A stretch of DNA of 64,000 nucleotides from CAADGY01 sp900696665. Lineage in GTDB: Bacteria; Acidobacteriota; Terriglobia; Bryobacterales; Bryobacteraceae. Below are positions 24,486 through 33,240 of this stretch, piece after piece. Location: assembly GCA_035063885.1 (NCBI GenBank), contig JAPSFM010000014.1:16146-80145 (forward strand), read 5' to 3'. A program made the translations under genes and the position numbers. Position 1 is the stretch's first letter. Each line of letters opens with the position of its first letter. Below the pieces are notes generated by a model. The model ran no database searches. It was given only the letters and a program-made list of their open reading frames with translations, and was not told the origin of the DNA.

Positions 24486-25964
24486 TCAGGTGATGACGCC
24501 AAGGCGGCGCAGGGGATAGTCATGATAGGTGCGGGCAGGAGGGAGCCAGCGGTCAATCAACCGCCGCATGCGGTCCCAGGTGACGCGACCGGTCTGGCTT
24601 CGCCGCGACCGCGCACGTTGCCAGAGCCAGCCTACCTGGAACCGAAAGATGTGCAGCGCAGGCGTATTCATGGGTACTCCGTAGTAGCGGAAGTGTCCAC
24701 TCACCACCAGGCGCAGCCATTGCGCCACTTCCGGGATGGGAGCGTGCATGCGCCGCTGAAGCTCGATTTTCACCTCGCCCGGTTTCGCCTGCAAGCGCTT
24801 GCGCATCGTCTGCCGCAGCACCGTGAACATACCATTACTCCTCTTCTTGCCGCAGATGTGCGTAAAGCCGAGGAAGTTGAATGTCTCGGGCTTCCCTTCT
24901 CCGCGCTTCTTCCGGTTCCCGGCCGCAAACGGACCGAACTCCAGCAGCCGCGTCTTGTCGGGATGCAACTCCAGCGCGAACTTCCGAAAACGCTCCGTCA
25001 GTCCGCCCCAGAACCGCCTGGCATCCGATTCCCTCTGGAATCCCACCACGATGTCATCAGCGAAACGCACGACGATCATGCCGCCTTGCGCTCGCTTCTG
25101 GCGCCATGCCTGAACCCAGAGGTCGAACACGTAGTGCAAGTAGATGTTGGCCAGCAACGGCGACGCACTGCCGCCCTGCGGCGTCCCCACTTCCGTTCGT
25201 GTCCGTTTCCCATCCTCCAGCACGCCAGCGTTCAACCATTTCTGGATGAGCCGCACCACGCGCCGGTCCGCAATCCGGTACTCGAGGAACTTCACCAACC
25301 ATTCATGCGAAATGGTGTCGAAAAAGCTGCGAATGTCCACGTCGAGCACCCAGTTCACCTTCCTCGTCAGCAGTGCCGTGTAGAGCGCATCCAACGCACG
25401 GTGCGGGCTGCGCCCGGGCCGGAACCCGTACGAGAATCCGAGAAAATCCGTTTCGTAGATGCCATTCAACACTTCAACCGCCGCGCGCTGTACGATTTTG
25501 TCTTCCAGCGCCGTCACTCCGAGCGGCCTCTGCCGCCCGTCGGCTTTGGGGATGTGCACCCTCCGCACCGGCCTGGCCCGGGACGCTCCCCGCTTCAGCC
25601 GTCCGGACAGATCCCGGAGATTTGCTCCCAGGCTCTCCCCATAGTGCCGCCACGCTTCCCCGTCCACGCCTGGCGCGGCTTCCCTCTTAATGCTGAAGTA
25701 GGCCATGCGCAACGTTTCCAGGTTATAGATGTGGTGCAGGAGCGCGGTGAACCGCAACTTCCTCTCCTTCTTTGCTGCTTGACGTATCCGCTCCAGCGCA
25801 CTGGGCGCGTCGTTCCGGCTCGGTGTCCGGGACGCGTTTTGCTGTTGCGGTTTCCCCTTGGCCAGACCCCTTCCCTCCACCCCCTCCGCCGCCGGTTGTC
25901 CGGCATTGTTCGGGGGCTTCTCTGGTACTACGGGTCTGTCCGACTTCCCAGGTCCGTTCATCAT
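24486..25964 (-). CDS. ltrA: Group II intron reverse transcriptase/maturase
   Basis: A 492-residue intron-encoded protein. The first 50 residues are basic and low-complexity; then come RT0 (RKLRFTALLHHIYNLETLRMAYFSIKREAAPGVDG), fingers with PVRRVHIPKADGRQRPLGV, and palm with SYGFRPGRSPHRAL, the first Asp in VLDVDIRSFFD, GTPQGGSASPLLANIYLH, and the catalytic VRFADD (FADD in place of YADD). The thumb/maturase X domain follows (LQRRMHAPIPEVAQWLRLVVSGHFRYYGVPMN). It lacks an HNH endonuclease domain, so mobility would rely on replication-fork priming. The frame is intact. A 700-codon opposite-strand frame here is a shadow. Confidence 0.93.
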   Translation of the reverse strand: MMNGPGKSDRPVVPEKPPNNAGQPAAEGVEGRGLAKGKPQQQNASRTPSRNDAPSALERIRQAAKKERKLRFTALLHHIYNLETLRMAYFSIKREAAPGVDGEAWRHYGESLGANLRDLSGRLKRGASRARPVRRVHIPKADGRQRPLGVTALEDKIVQRAAVEVLNGIYETDFLGFSYGFRPGRSPHRALDALYTALLTRKVNWVLDVDIRSFFDTISHEWLVKFLEYRIADRRVVRLIQKWLNAGVLEDGKRTRTEVGTPQGGSASPLLANIYLHYVFDLWVQAWRQKRAQGGMIVVRFADDIVVGFQRESDARRFWGGLTERFRKFALELHPDKTRLLEFGPFAAGNRKKRGEGKPETFNFLGFTHICGKKRSNGMFTVLRQTMRKRLQAKPGEVKIELQRRMHAPIPEVAQWLRLVVSGHFRYYGVPMNTPALHIFRFQVGWLWQRARSRRSQTGRVTWDRMRRLIDRWLPPARTYHDYPLRRLGVIT

Positions 25965-26134
25965 CGGCGTGGGTCCTTAGACTTCCCGATGCGTCCCGGA
26001 ACTACAACTCTTCCGGGCAAACCTGGGATCTCCCGGTTCCCGCGCATGGTGCTTCGGCGCGTGCACGGGGTCTCTGACCGCGCGGGACTCCGATGCGCCT
26101 CGCGATACCGGCACACCGGGTATGGCCTTCCGCT

Positions 26135-26141
26135 TCCTTTC
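26135..26141 (-). other. Candidate EBS1 exon-binding site of the intron
   Basis: On the intron strand this reads GAAAGGA, exactly complementary to the TCCTTTC that ends the 5' exon at 26326-26332. Placed about 185 bases from the intron 5' end, it fits a domain I EBS1 loop. The structure was not folded. Confidence 0.6.
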
Positions 26142-26338
26142 ACAGCGTCGGCGTCCCGGAGAAAGTGTGTTACGCGGCTGAATACCCGGCCCGCACGTCC
26201 CCCTGTCCACGCTTCGTTTCTGCCCTTGCGAACGGCAACGCAGGACCCGGAGCCGCTGTGGGTCGCTAACCCTTCAACGTATGACTGTTTCATTCACTAC
26301 ACCATGCCGGTTTTGACCGGCGCACGAAAGGACGGCTT

Positions 26339-27304
26339 ATGAGCATCTCCAGACGGGAATTCCTCGAGACGACTGCTCTCTCTGGTATTGCGTTGACCGC
26401 GGCTGGAGCCGAGGTGGATAAGAAGACCGGCATGCCCATGCGCGTGCTCGGCAAGACCGGCGCCCGCGTTTCTATTCTTGCATTCGGCTCCGGGAGCCGC
26501 TGGCTGGCCTACAAGGAGGAGGACAAGGCGCTCGAGGCGATGAACAAGGCCCTTGACCTCGGCGTCAACTACATCGATACCGCTTACGGATACGGGAATG
26601 GCTTGAGCGAAGAGCGCGTTGGCAAGCTGCTCAAGGGCCGTGGCCGTAAAGGGTTGTGGATTGCCACCAAAGTGGACGCCCGGGGTGGAGACGACGCCAA
26701 ACGGATCATCGAAGGCAGCCTCAAGCGGTTGCAACTCGATCAGGTCGATCTGCTTCATGTTCACGGCCTGACGGGCGAAGAGGACCTGAAAGCGGTGGAG
26801 GCAAAGGGCAACGTTTTGGATGTGGTGCGCCAGATGCGCGACCAGAAAGTCTGCCGTTTTATTGGCGTCACCAGCCACACCAACCCCACTGTTCTGGCGG
26901 CTGCGCTGGAACGGCATGATTTCGATTGCACGCAGATGGCGCTGAATGCGGCTCAGGCCGCCCAGGTCTCCGCACGCCAGGCTCAAAGCATCAAGGGCCA
27001 CTTCGAAACCACGGCGCTCCCCATCGCCAAGCGCAAGAACATGGGAGTCATCGCGATGAAGATCTTCGCCCAGGAGAGGCTGAGCGGCAAAGCTCCGGTG
27101 GAGCAACTCATCCGTTATTCGATGTCACTGCCTGTCGCGACGGCGGTCATTGGCATGCCGAAGTTGGAATACATCGAGCAGAATGTTCAGGTGGCGAAAT
27201 CCTTCAAGCCGATGTCCAAAGAAGAGATGCGGGAACTTTCCGGCCGTTTGAGCCAGTATCAACTGGCGCTCGACCGGTTCTTCGCTGATCACGTGGACGC
27301 CTGA
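26339..27304 (+). CDS. Tat-exported aldo/keto reductase
   Basis: A 321-residue protein with a Tat signal (SRREFLETTALSG), then an aldo/keto reductase barrel. The catalytic tetrad can be traced: Asp and Tyr in YIDTAYGYG, Lys in WIATKVDARG, His in LLHVHGLTG. The ribosome site GAAAGGA at 26326-26332 lies 6 bases before the ATG and touches the intron boundary at 26325/26326. Before the insertion this gene would have followed the fucosidase by about 50 bases, so sugar-related oxidation is a reasonable guess. It must now use a promoter within the intron, or be weakly expressed. Confidence 0.87.
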   Translation: MSISRREFLETTALSGIALTAAGAEVDKKTGMPMRVLGKTGARVSILAFGSGSRWLAYKEEDKALEAMNKALDLGVNYIDTAYGYGNGLSEERVGKLLKGRGRKGLWIATKVDARGGDDAKRIIEGSLKRLQLDQVDLLHVHGLTGEEDLKAVEAKGNVLDVVRQMRDQKVCRFIGVTSHTNPTVLAAALERHDFDCTQMALNAAQAAQVSARQAQSIKGHFETTALPIAKRKNMGVIAMKIFAQERLSGKAPVEQLIRYSMSLPVATAVIGMPKLEYIEQNVQVAKSFKPMSKEEMRELSGRLSQYQLALDRFFADHVDA

Positions 27305-27446
27305 CACCGCGCCCCCGCGGTAAGGACGTCTCTGGTAGTGGTCATCGAACCCGGGTCCCTCACTCTGGAATGCGCCGCTCCGGGCCGCGGAGACCACCCG
27401 GCATCATCAGCCGCGGCTCGCGCGTGAGCAAACGACCAATTCAGGC

Positions 27447-28658
27447 CTACTGCACCATTCGCCGTTCTTTGCGCAGGAACGCCGGGACATCCAACTCATC
27501 CGCTGGCTCGGATTCGGGCGTGAAGAACTCCTGCTGCTCTTCCCTCTGTGCCACAACCGCCGCCTCTTCGGAGACAGACTCGACAAACACCGGTTCGGGT
27601 GCGGACGCGGCGGACGCCAACGGATCGGCGGCGGCCAGGTCTTTCGCCCGGCGGGCTATCGTAGGCAAACCTTCTCTTTCGAAACCAGTGGCGATGACGG
27701 TGATCTTGACAGAATCCTGCATCGCCTCATTCATGACGATACCGAAGCTGAGGTGAACCTCATCGTATTCGGCGGCGGCGCGAATGAGCATGCAGGCTTC
27801 GTTTACATCGTGCAATGTGAGTTGTGAAGAACCGGTGATGTTGACCAGCATTGCGCGGGCGCCTCGCACGCCACCCTCTTCCAGCAGAGGTGAGTTGATG
27901 GCCAGCCGCGCCGCTTCAACGGCAGCATTCTCCCCCTTCGCGGAGGCGGTTCCCATCATCGCGAAGCCCATGCCCACCATGATGGTGCGGATATCCGAAA
28001 AATCGCGATTGATCAGGCCGGGCACGGTAATGATATCGCTAATACCCTGCACCGCCTGGCGCAGCACGTCGTCCGCATTCCGGAATGCATCGGCAACCGA
28101 GGTCCCTCTGGGGGCAAGCTCCAGCAGCCGGTCGTTGGGGATCTGGATCACGGTGTCCACCATGGAAGCCAGTTCGCTTAATCCGGCGTTCGCCTGCTTC
28201 ATGCGGCGTGGCCCCTCAAAGCTGAAAGGCTTGGTGACCACGGCCACGGTGAGGGCATTCAATTCTTTCGCAAGCGAAGCCACCACGGGCGCGGCCCCCG
28301 TCCCGGTTCCGCCACCAAGCCCCGCGGTGATAAATACCATGTCGGCGCCTTCCAGAATTTCGATGATGCGCCCGGTATCTTCGAGCGCCGCCTCACGGCC
28401 GATGTTCGGGTCCGAGCCGGTTCCCAGACCGTTGGTCAGCTTCGTTCCGATCGCCAGTTTGTTGGGGACCGGGGATGCCATCAGTGCCTGCCTGTCCGTA
28501 TTGAGCACGTAAAAGTCAACGCCACTCATTCCTTCCGCCATCATGCGCGCGACCGCATTGGAACCACCTCCGCCCACGCCTACCACCTTGGTGCGCGTGC
28601 CGAGCAGCGCCTCTTCCTGAATCTCGAACTTCAACGCGTCCAAACCCTTGTCTTCCAT
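27447..28658 (-). CDS. ftsZ: Cell-division protein FtsZ
   Basis: A 403-residue tubulin-like GTPase from ATG at 28658, with GGAGG 5 bases ahead; an in-frame start at 29087 would add a meaningless stretch. Landmarks: KVVGVGGGGSNAVARM, GTP signature FITAGLGGGTGTGAAPVV, the T7 loop FSDIRTIM, and a C-terminal variable tail rich in Glu ending with the conserved peptide DELDVPAFLRK that binds FtsA/ZipA. It is the last gene of the dcw operon and follows ftsA by 8 bases. The 142 bases after it, before the convergent aldo/keto reductase end, hold a GC hairpin but no U-run. Confidence 0.97.
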   Translation of the reverse strand: MEDKGLDALKFEIQEEALLGTRTKVVGVGGGGSNAVARMMAEGMSGVDFYVLNTDRQALMASPVPNKLAIGTKLTNGLGTGSDPNIGREAALEDTGRIIEILEGADMVFITAGLGGGTGTGAAPVVASLAKELNALTVAVVTKPFSFEGPRRMKQANAGLSELASMVDTVIQIPNDRLLELAPRGTSVADAFRNADDVLRQAVQGISDIITVPGLINRDFSDIRTIMVGMGFAMMGTASAKGENAAVEAARLAINSPLLEEGGVRGARAMLVNITGSSQLTLHDVNEACMLIRAAAEYDEVHLSFGIVMNEAMQDSVKITVIATGFEREGLPTIARRAKDLAAADPLASAASAPEPVFVESVSEEAAVVAQREEQQEFFTPESEPADELDVPAFLRKERRMVQ

Positions 28659-28666
28659 TTGCCCTC

Positions 28667-29863
28667 CTAGCGTAAAACCAGCCCGGCCAGACCGGGCGCC
28701 TTGCGTCTCAGATCTCTTCTGAGCTTCAATCGGGCCGAGTACATCGCCAGACCCGCAGCCACGGTCCACGCCGGCGTATCCAGGTATTCCGGCCAATCCT
28801 CGATGCCTACGGCGAGTCCATTGCGAGTCTGGCAATTGAGTTCCTTTTCCGCCACGTCGCACATGCCGTTCAGCAGCGCACCCCCTCCGGCCAGCACGAC
28901 ACCCTCGAGCAGAGATTGTTCCATTCCCGTCCTCGCCAGCTCCCAGCGGATGTAGCGGAACAGCTCTTCGGCTCTGGCCTCCAGCACTTCGTTCAACTGG
29001 CGGCGGGTAGCTTCGCGGGGCGGTCTGCCTTCCGCACTCGGCAATTCGATGAGGCTGTTGTCCGACGTCAAGCCCAAAATCGCGCAACCGTATTCTTCTT
29101 TCAAATGGGCCGCATCTTCAAATGAGGTGCACAGGCACACGGCAACATCTTTAGTGAACCGCTCGCCGCCGATAGGCAGGCTGGACGCGCCGATCATAGC
29201 TTCCCCGTCGTACACCACAACCTCGGTAGACTGGTCTCCTATATCGACGACAGCGAGACCGCGGCAGCGGTCGTCCGGCAACGTGGCCGCGTAGGCCGCC
29301 GCCATGCCTTCAAAAATGGTCTCCTCCGCGGCCAGGTGCGCCTGGTGCAGCGCCGAGAGCAAAAACTGGTGTTCCTGAACCGCAGCGGTAATCACGTGAA
29401 TGTTCGCCTCAATTCGCGAGCAGCGGATGCCCTTGGGATTTCGATAGCCCGCACGGCCATCGACAATAAAATCCTGCGGGCAAACCTGCAATAGCAGCCG
29501 GTCTTCCTGCAAGCGGATGCGGGTAGCGCGGTCGGCCGCGTAACCGAGGTCAGCCGGTTCCACCTCGCGCGGCCGTCCAAACTCGTAGATGCCGCGGCTG
29601 TTGGCTCCCTCGATGGCGGCGCCGCCAATGCCGACGACTGCCGATTCCACCTGCACGCGAGCCATCGACTCGGCTTCCCGGACTGCCTCGACGATGGATT
29701 GAGAGACCGTATCCTGGTCGGCAACGCGGCCCTTCGCCCAGCCTCGCGAACAGGATTCGCCGAAGCCGATCAACCGCAACTGCTCATGATCGATACGGCA
29801 AATGACACAACGCGTCCGCCAGCTCCCGGGGTCGATCCCGACCGCCAGCAGAGGCTTACCCAT
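28667..29863 (-). CDS. ftsA: Cell-division protein FtsA
   Basis: A 398-residue actin-like ATPase that tethers FtsZ to the membrane. Visible: phosphate-1-like VGIDPGSWRTR near the start, the SHS2/1C insertion after residue 80, phosphate-2 VVDIGDQSTEVVVYDG, the adenosine motif VVLAGGGALLNGM and a C-terminal basic amphipathic end (SARLKLRRDLRRKAPGLAGLVLR). The last could be a membrane-targeting helix. The first base of the gene overlaps ftsQ by 8 bases. Confidence 0.95.
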   Translation of the reverse strand: MGKPLLAVGIDPGSWRTRCVICRIDHEQLRLIGFGESCSRGWAKGRVADQDTVSQSIVEAVREAESMARVQVESAVVGIGGAAIEGANSRGIYEFGRPREVEPADLGYAADRATRIRLQEDRLLLQVCPQDFIVDGRAGYRNPKGIRCSRIEANIHVITAAVQEHQFLLSALHQAHLAAEETIFEGMAAAYAATLPDDRCRGLAVVDIGDQSTEVVVYDGEAMIGASSLPIGGERFTKDVAVCLCTSFEDAAHLKEEYGCAILGLTSDNSLIELPSAEGRPPREATRRQLNEVLEARAEELFRYIRWELARTGMEQSLLEGVVLAGGGALLNGMCDVAEKELNCQTRNGLAVGIEDWPEYLDTPAWTVAAGLAMYSARLKLRRDLRRKAPGLAGLVLR

Positions 29864-30704
29864 TCCCTGCTCCTCCCACTACGGTAATTCGATCCTCGAT
29901 TCGTAAATCGAACATAACTGCTTGGGGAAACCTTGTCCGGATCTCCGGATAATGCTTTTCGAAGTTTTTCAGTTTCCCGGCAAAATCCGCGCCGCCCAGC
30001 ATCAGCACCACTACACCTTCATCCACCTGCCAAGTCGCTTTCAAATTGCCCGGGTCCTCAACGTCGACCTCGGACAACTTTGCGCCCAGCGGTCCGATCT
30101 CCTTAAAGAACTTGAGGCATTTCCGGATCCGCTGCCGCCGGCTTTCCAGCTCATCGTTAACCCCCATCCCGGCTACCACGGGCAGGTGAAAGGAGACGCG
30201 TGGAGGCGGATCCAGAATGAACCCATCCGCGTCGATCAGGCGATAGCGGAACGGCTGCCGGCGGCCGGCGCGGACCGTCGTGAGAAATGCGACCGGCTCC
30301 CGCTCGCTGATGCGCACCACCAGGCCGTGAGGCCAGATGCGCGATACACTCGCTTCCTTCACCCAACTCACCGCCAGCAGGTTTCTTCGGCGCTCCGCAA
30401 GGGGCACCAAATAGACGCTGCGGCCGAAATCCGGTGCAAATACCTGCATGAGGCGACCTTTCGACGCGTGCGAAATCCCTTCGATCCGGAGACCGGGCGC
30501 ATCTTCGCCATACTCGGCCGGCGGCTCGAAGCGAAACCGCGGGGTCTCGATCAGATACTGCTCGACACGTTGAAATGTGAACACGCCTCCGAAAACCGCG
30601 GACATGGATATCAGACCTGGCAGGAAATATCTCCAGGCGCTTCTGGAACCGGCTTTCGAGACCGGTTTGCTAGGCACTCTGTCCTCCCTGGCCCGCTTCG
30701 GCAT
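29856..30704 (-). CDS. ftsQ: Cell-division protein FtsQ (DivIB)
   Basis: A 282-residue bitopic protein: basic cytoplasmic start, membrane helix at about residues 25-45 (RYFLPGLISMSAVFGGVF), then a POTRA domain (LRIEGISHASKGRLMQVFA...KEASVSRIWPHGLVVRISEREPVAF) and the beta domain (LIDADGFILDPPP). It recruits FtsW and FtsI. It overlaps the murC stop by 35 bases and ftsA by 8, an unusually tight arrangement. An ATG closer to the helix (residue 34) is possible but would lose the cytoplasmic tail. Confidence 0.9.
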   Translation of the reverse strand: MPKRAREDRVPSKPVSKAGSRSAWRYFLPGLISMSAVFGGVFTFQRVEQYLIETPRFRFEPPAEYGEDAPGLRIEGISHASKGRLMQVFAPDFGRSVYLVPLAERRRNLLAVSWVKEASVSRIWPHGLVVRISEREPVAFLTTVRAGRRQPFRYRLIDADGFILDPPPRVSFHLPVVAGMGVNDELESRRQRIRKCLKFFKEIGPLGAKLSEVDVEDPGNLKATWQVDEGVVVLMLGGADFAGKLKNFEKHYPEIRTRFPQAVMFDLRIEDRITVVGGAGNG

Positions 30705-32085
30705 TCAGCGCGTCTTTCCGCAGTCTTTCAAGCAACCGGTCACCCGCCTGCCAGACGTTCCCGGCGCCGAGGGTCAGCACGGCATCACCTTCTTTCACCA
30801 CCGCCGCGGCGGATGCCACCGCGCTGTCGATATCCGGCGTATACTCCACGCCCTTATGTCCGAAAGCACGGAGGCGCTCCGCCAGAACTTCACCGCTTAC
30901 CCCCTCAATGGGCCTTTCCGAAGCGGCATACACGTCCAGCACGCGCACCGTATCGGCGTTGTGAAACGAGCGGCCGAACTCGTCCATGAGATGCATGGTG
31001 CGGCTGTAGCGGTGCGGCTGAAAAATCACGTGAATCTGTGCGAAGCGGCACAGCCGCACCGCTTCGAGCGTCGCTCTGATTTCCGTCGGGTGGTGGCCGT
31101 AATCGTCGATAACGGTGACGCCGCGCTCTTTGCCGCGGACTTGAAACCGGCGGTCCACGCCGGAAAAACTTGCCAGCCCCGCGCGGATCACATCGGGTTC
31201 CACCTCGAGTTCCAGGCCCACCGCTACCGCGGCCGCCGCGTTGAGCACATTGTGAATTCCCGGCACTCCAATGCTGAATGTCCCAAGATCCTGGCCGCGC
31301 AGGCGCAGCCGGAATTCACTGGAAAAATCGGCGCAGCAGACGTCGACTACCGCCAGGTCGGCCTGGGCACTGGTGCCGTAGGTCAACACACGCCGGTTCA
31401 CCTCCGGCAGAATCTGCTGCACGTTCTCATCGTCCAGGCACAATATCGCCATGCCGTAAAACGGCACTTTGTTCACAAACTCGCAGAACGACGCGCGAAT
31501 CTCTTCAATGGAGGAATAGTGATCGAGGTGTTCGCGATCGATATTGGTAACAATGGCGAGAATGGGAGCCAGCTTCAGGAACGATCCGTCGCTTTCATCG
31601 GATTCCACCACCAGGAAATCGCTGTGTCCCACACGGGCGTTCGATCCGCCCATGGTCGCCACCTTACCGCCCACCACCACCGTAGGATCGAGATTCGCTT
31701 GATTCAGAATGGTGGCCACCATCGAAGTGGTCGTGGTCTTTCCATGGCTCCCCGCGACTGCGATGCCGTACTTCAGGCGCATTAGCTCGGCCAGCATCTC
31801 TCCGCGGGGGATGATGGGAATGCCCAGCCGCTTCGCCTCCTGCACTTCCGGGTTGTTGGAGTTTACAGCGGAACTCACCACCAGCGCTTTCGCACCGCTC
31901 AAATTCTCGGGCGCATGCCCCTCGTAGACCGTTGCGCCCAACCCGGCCAGCCGCTCTGTAAGGGGGCTCAGCCTCAAGTCGGAACCGCTGATCTCGTATC
32001 CCAGGTTCAACAACACCTCAGCGATGCTGCTCATCCCGATACCACCGATTCCCGTAAAATGCAGATGCTGAGGTTTAAAAAACAT
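30670..32085 (-). CDS. murC: UDP-N-acetylmuramate--L-alanine ligase
   Basis: A 471-residue Mur ligase adding L-Ala to UDP-MurNAc. The N-terminal Rossmann domain (HFTGIGGIGMSSIAEVLLNLG) is followed by the ATP loop AVAGSHGKTTTTSM, VVESDESDGSF, NIDREHLDHY, and C-terminal VIDDYGHHPTEIRATL with the HHPTE signature of MurC. It overlaps ftsQ by 35 bases; a 90-base gap separates it from murG upstream in transcription. Confidence 0.97.
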   Translation of the reverse strand: MFFKPQHLHFTGIGGIGMSSIAEVLLNLGYEISGSDLRLSPLTERLAGLGATVYEGHAPENLSGAKALVVSSAVNSNNPEVQEAKRLGIPIIPRGEMLAELMRLKYGIAVAGSHGKTTTTSMVATILNQANLDPTVVVGGKVATMGGSNARVGHSDFLVVESDESDGSFLKLAPILAIVTNIDREHLDHYSSIEEIRASFCEFVNKVPFYGMAILCLDDENVQQILPEVNRRVLTYGTSAQADLAVVDVCCADFSSEFRLRLRGQDLGTFSIGVPGIHNVLNAAAAVAVGLELEVEPDVIRAGLASFSGVDRRFQVRGKERGVTVIDDYGHHPTEIRATLEAVRLCRFAQIHVIFQPHRYSRTMHLMDEFGRSFHNADTVRVLDVYAASERPIEGVSGEVLAERLRAFGHKGVEYTPDIDSAVASAAAVVKEGDAVLTLGAGNVWQAGDRLLERLRKDALNAEAGQGGQSA

Positions 32086-32175
32086 TTTACTACCGTATTG
32101 TTCCGGGTTTATCCGGGCGTGTCAACAATGTCGAAAAAAAACACGCGCGCTTACACACCCGCCGTTGTTTGCGGC

Positions 32176-33240
32176 TCACGCCAACTCCTCCAGCAGATCC
32201 GCCGCCCGCTGCGCCGCGTGCGGCCGGGCCATCGAGCGGGCGGCGGCGCTCATACTCTCAAGCACCCCAGGAGTGGAAGCAAGCCTCGTCACTTCCTTGA
32301 ACAAATGCGCACCCGTCATATCGCGGTCGAGCACCAGCAGCGCAGCGCCCACCCGCGAAAATGCCTCCGCGTTTCGAAGCTGGTGCTGGTCGGCGGCAAA
32401 CGGGAAGGGCGACAGGATGGAGGCTTTGCCCGCCGCGGCCAACTCCGATACGGCGCCCGCTCCCGCGCGGCAAACTACCAGGTCCGCCTCCGCGAAAGCC
32501 GCGGGCATATTGGCGATGAACGGCACGATTTCTCCTTCGAGGCCGGACCGCGCAAACTCCGCGCGGATCTCCTCGAAAGCGTCCGGCCCGGTCTGGTGAA
32601 CAATTCTGATCCGGATTCCAGATTCGCGAAACAGGCGCCAACTATCTCTCGCCGCCTGATTCAAGGTCCGGGCACCGCGGCTGCCTCCGGTGATCAACAG
32701 GCTGAACGTCTCTCCGACCGGCTTCGACGGCAACGAGAAGAACTCTTCCCTTACCGGCAACCCCGTGTGCATCGTGCGTCCGGCAGGGAAGTACCTTGCC
32801 GTCTCTTCGAAGTTCACCAACGCTTTCGTCACGAACCGTGCAATCCGGCGATTGGCAAAGCCCGGAATCGCGTTCGGCTCCATCAGCACCATGGGAATGC
32901 GGTGGAGCCACGCGGCGGCGGTAACCGGACCGCCGACATACCCGCCCAGGCTGAAAACCGCCGCCGCGCGGTAGCGCGAGATCAGACGGAACGCACGCAG
33001 AGTACTGATGGGCAACTGCCACAACGTTCGAAGAATCTGCCGGAACCCGACGCGATTCAGGCCGCCAATTTCAATCCATTCGAGCGGAAACGATTCCGGA
33101 GGAACCAGCTTCGCCTCCAATCCCCGGCGCGTGCCCACGAATATGGGCGAGTGGCCCCGTTTCCGCAACTCGCGGGCGACAGCCAGCAGGGGAATGACGT
33201 GACCTCCGGTACCTCCACCCGCCATTAGAAAAACACTCAT
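32176..33240 (-). CDS. murG: UDP-GlcNAc:lipid I N-acetylglucosaminyltransferase
   Basis: A 354-residue GT28 enzyme forming lipid II at the inner face of the membrane. The N-terminal GGGTGGHVIPLLAVA loop, the membrane-contacting patch, VMLEPNAIPG, and the donor-site segment TGGSRGARTLN are intact, as is the FADQHQLRNAEAF near the C-terminus. The start overlaps the end of ftsW by four bases, so it is coupled. Confidence 0.96.
   Translation of the reverse strand: MSVFLMAGGGTGGHVIPLLAVARELRKRGHSPIFVGTRRGLEAKLVPPESFPLEWIEIGGLNRVGFRQILRTLWQLPISTLRAFRLISRYRAAAVFSLGGYVGGPVTAAAWLHRIPMVLMEPNAIPGFANRRIARFVTKALVNFEETARYFPAGRTMHTGLPVREEFFSLPSKPVGETFSLLITGGSRGARTLNQAARDSWRLFRESGIRIRIVHQTGPDAFEEIRAEFARSGLEGEIVPFIANMPAAFAEADLVVCRAGAGAVSELAAAGKASILSPFPFAADQHQLRNAEAFSRVGAALLVLDRDMTGAHLFKEVTRLASTPGVLESMSAAARSMARPHAAQRAADLLEELA

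Larger units (their letters stand above)
24408..26325 (-). mobile_element. Group II intron, complete, inserted antisense to its neighbours
   Basis: A retroelement of about 1918 bases. The 5' end is GTGCG at 26325-26321, the standard GUGYG. The 3' end is CCGAC at 24408, with a domain VI hairpin (CGGAG...CTCCG) and a bulged adenosine 8 bases from the end as branch point. A perfect 7-base exon-recognition pairing is visible: the 5' exon ends in TCCTTTC, and GAAAGGA lies about 185 bases inside the intron (26141-26135) as a candidate EBS1. The 374 bases upstream of the reverse-transcriptase gene hold the ribozyme domains. It separates the fucosidase from the aldo/keto reductase and cannot splice from their plus-strand mRNA. 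Confidence 0.85.

Noticed and set aside
24240..26342. A 700-codon plus-strand frame over the intron
   Set aside because: It is antisense to the intron reverse transcriptase, has no family-like motifs, and its composition is that of a shadow frame.
27335..27360. TCGAACCCGGGTCC, tRNA-like on the minus strand
   Set aside because: No acceptor, D or anticodon arms can be drawn; the T-stem does not pair.
28659..29087. N-terminal extension of FtsZ to 29087
   Set aside because: The extra 143 residues overlap ftsA in another frame and look random; GGAGG fits the ATG at 28658.
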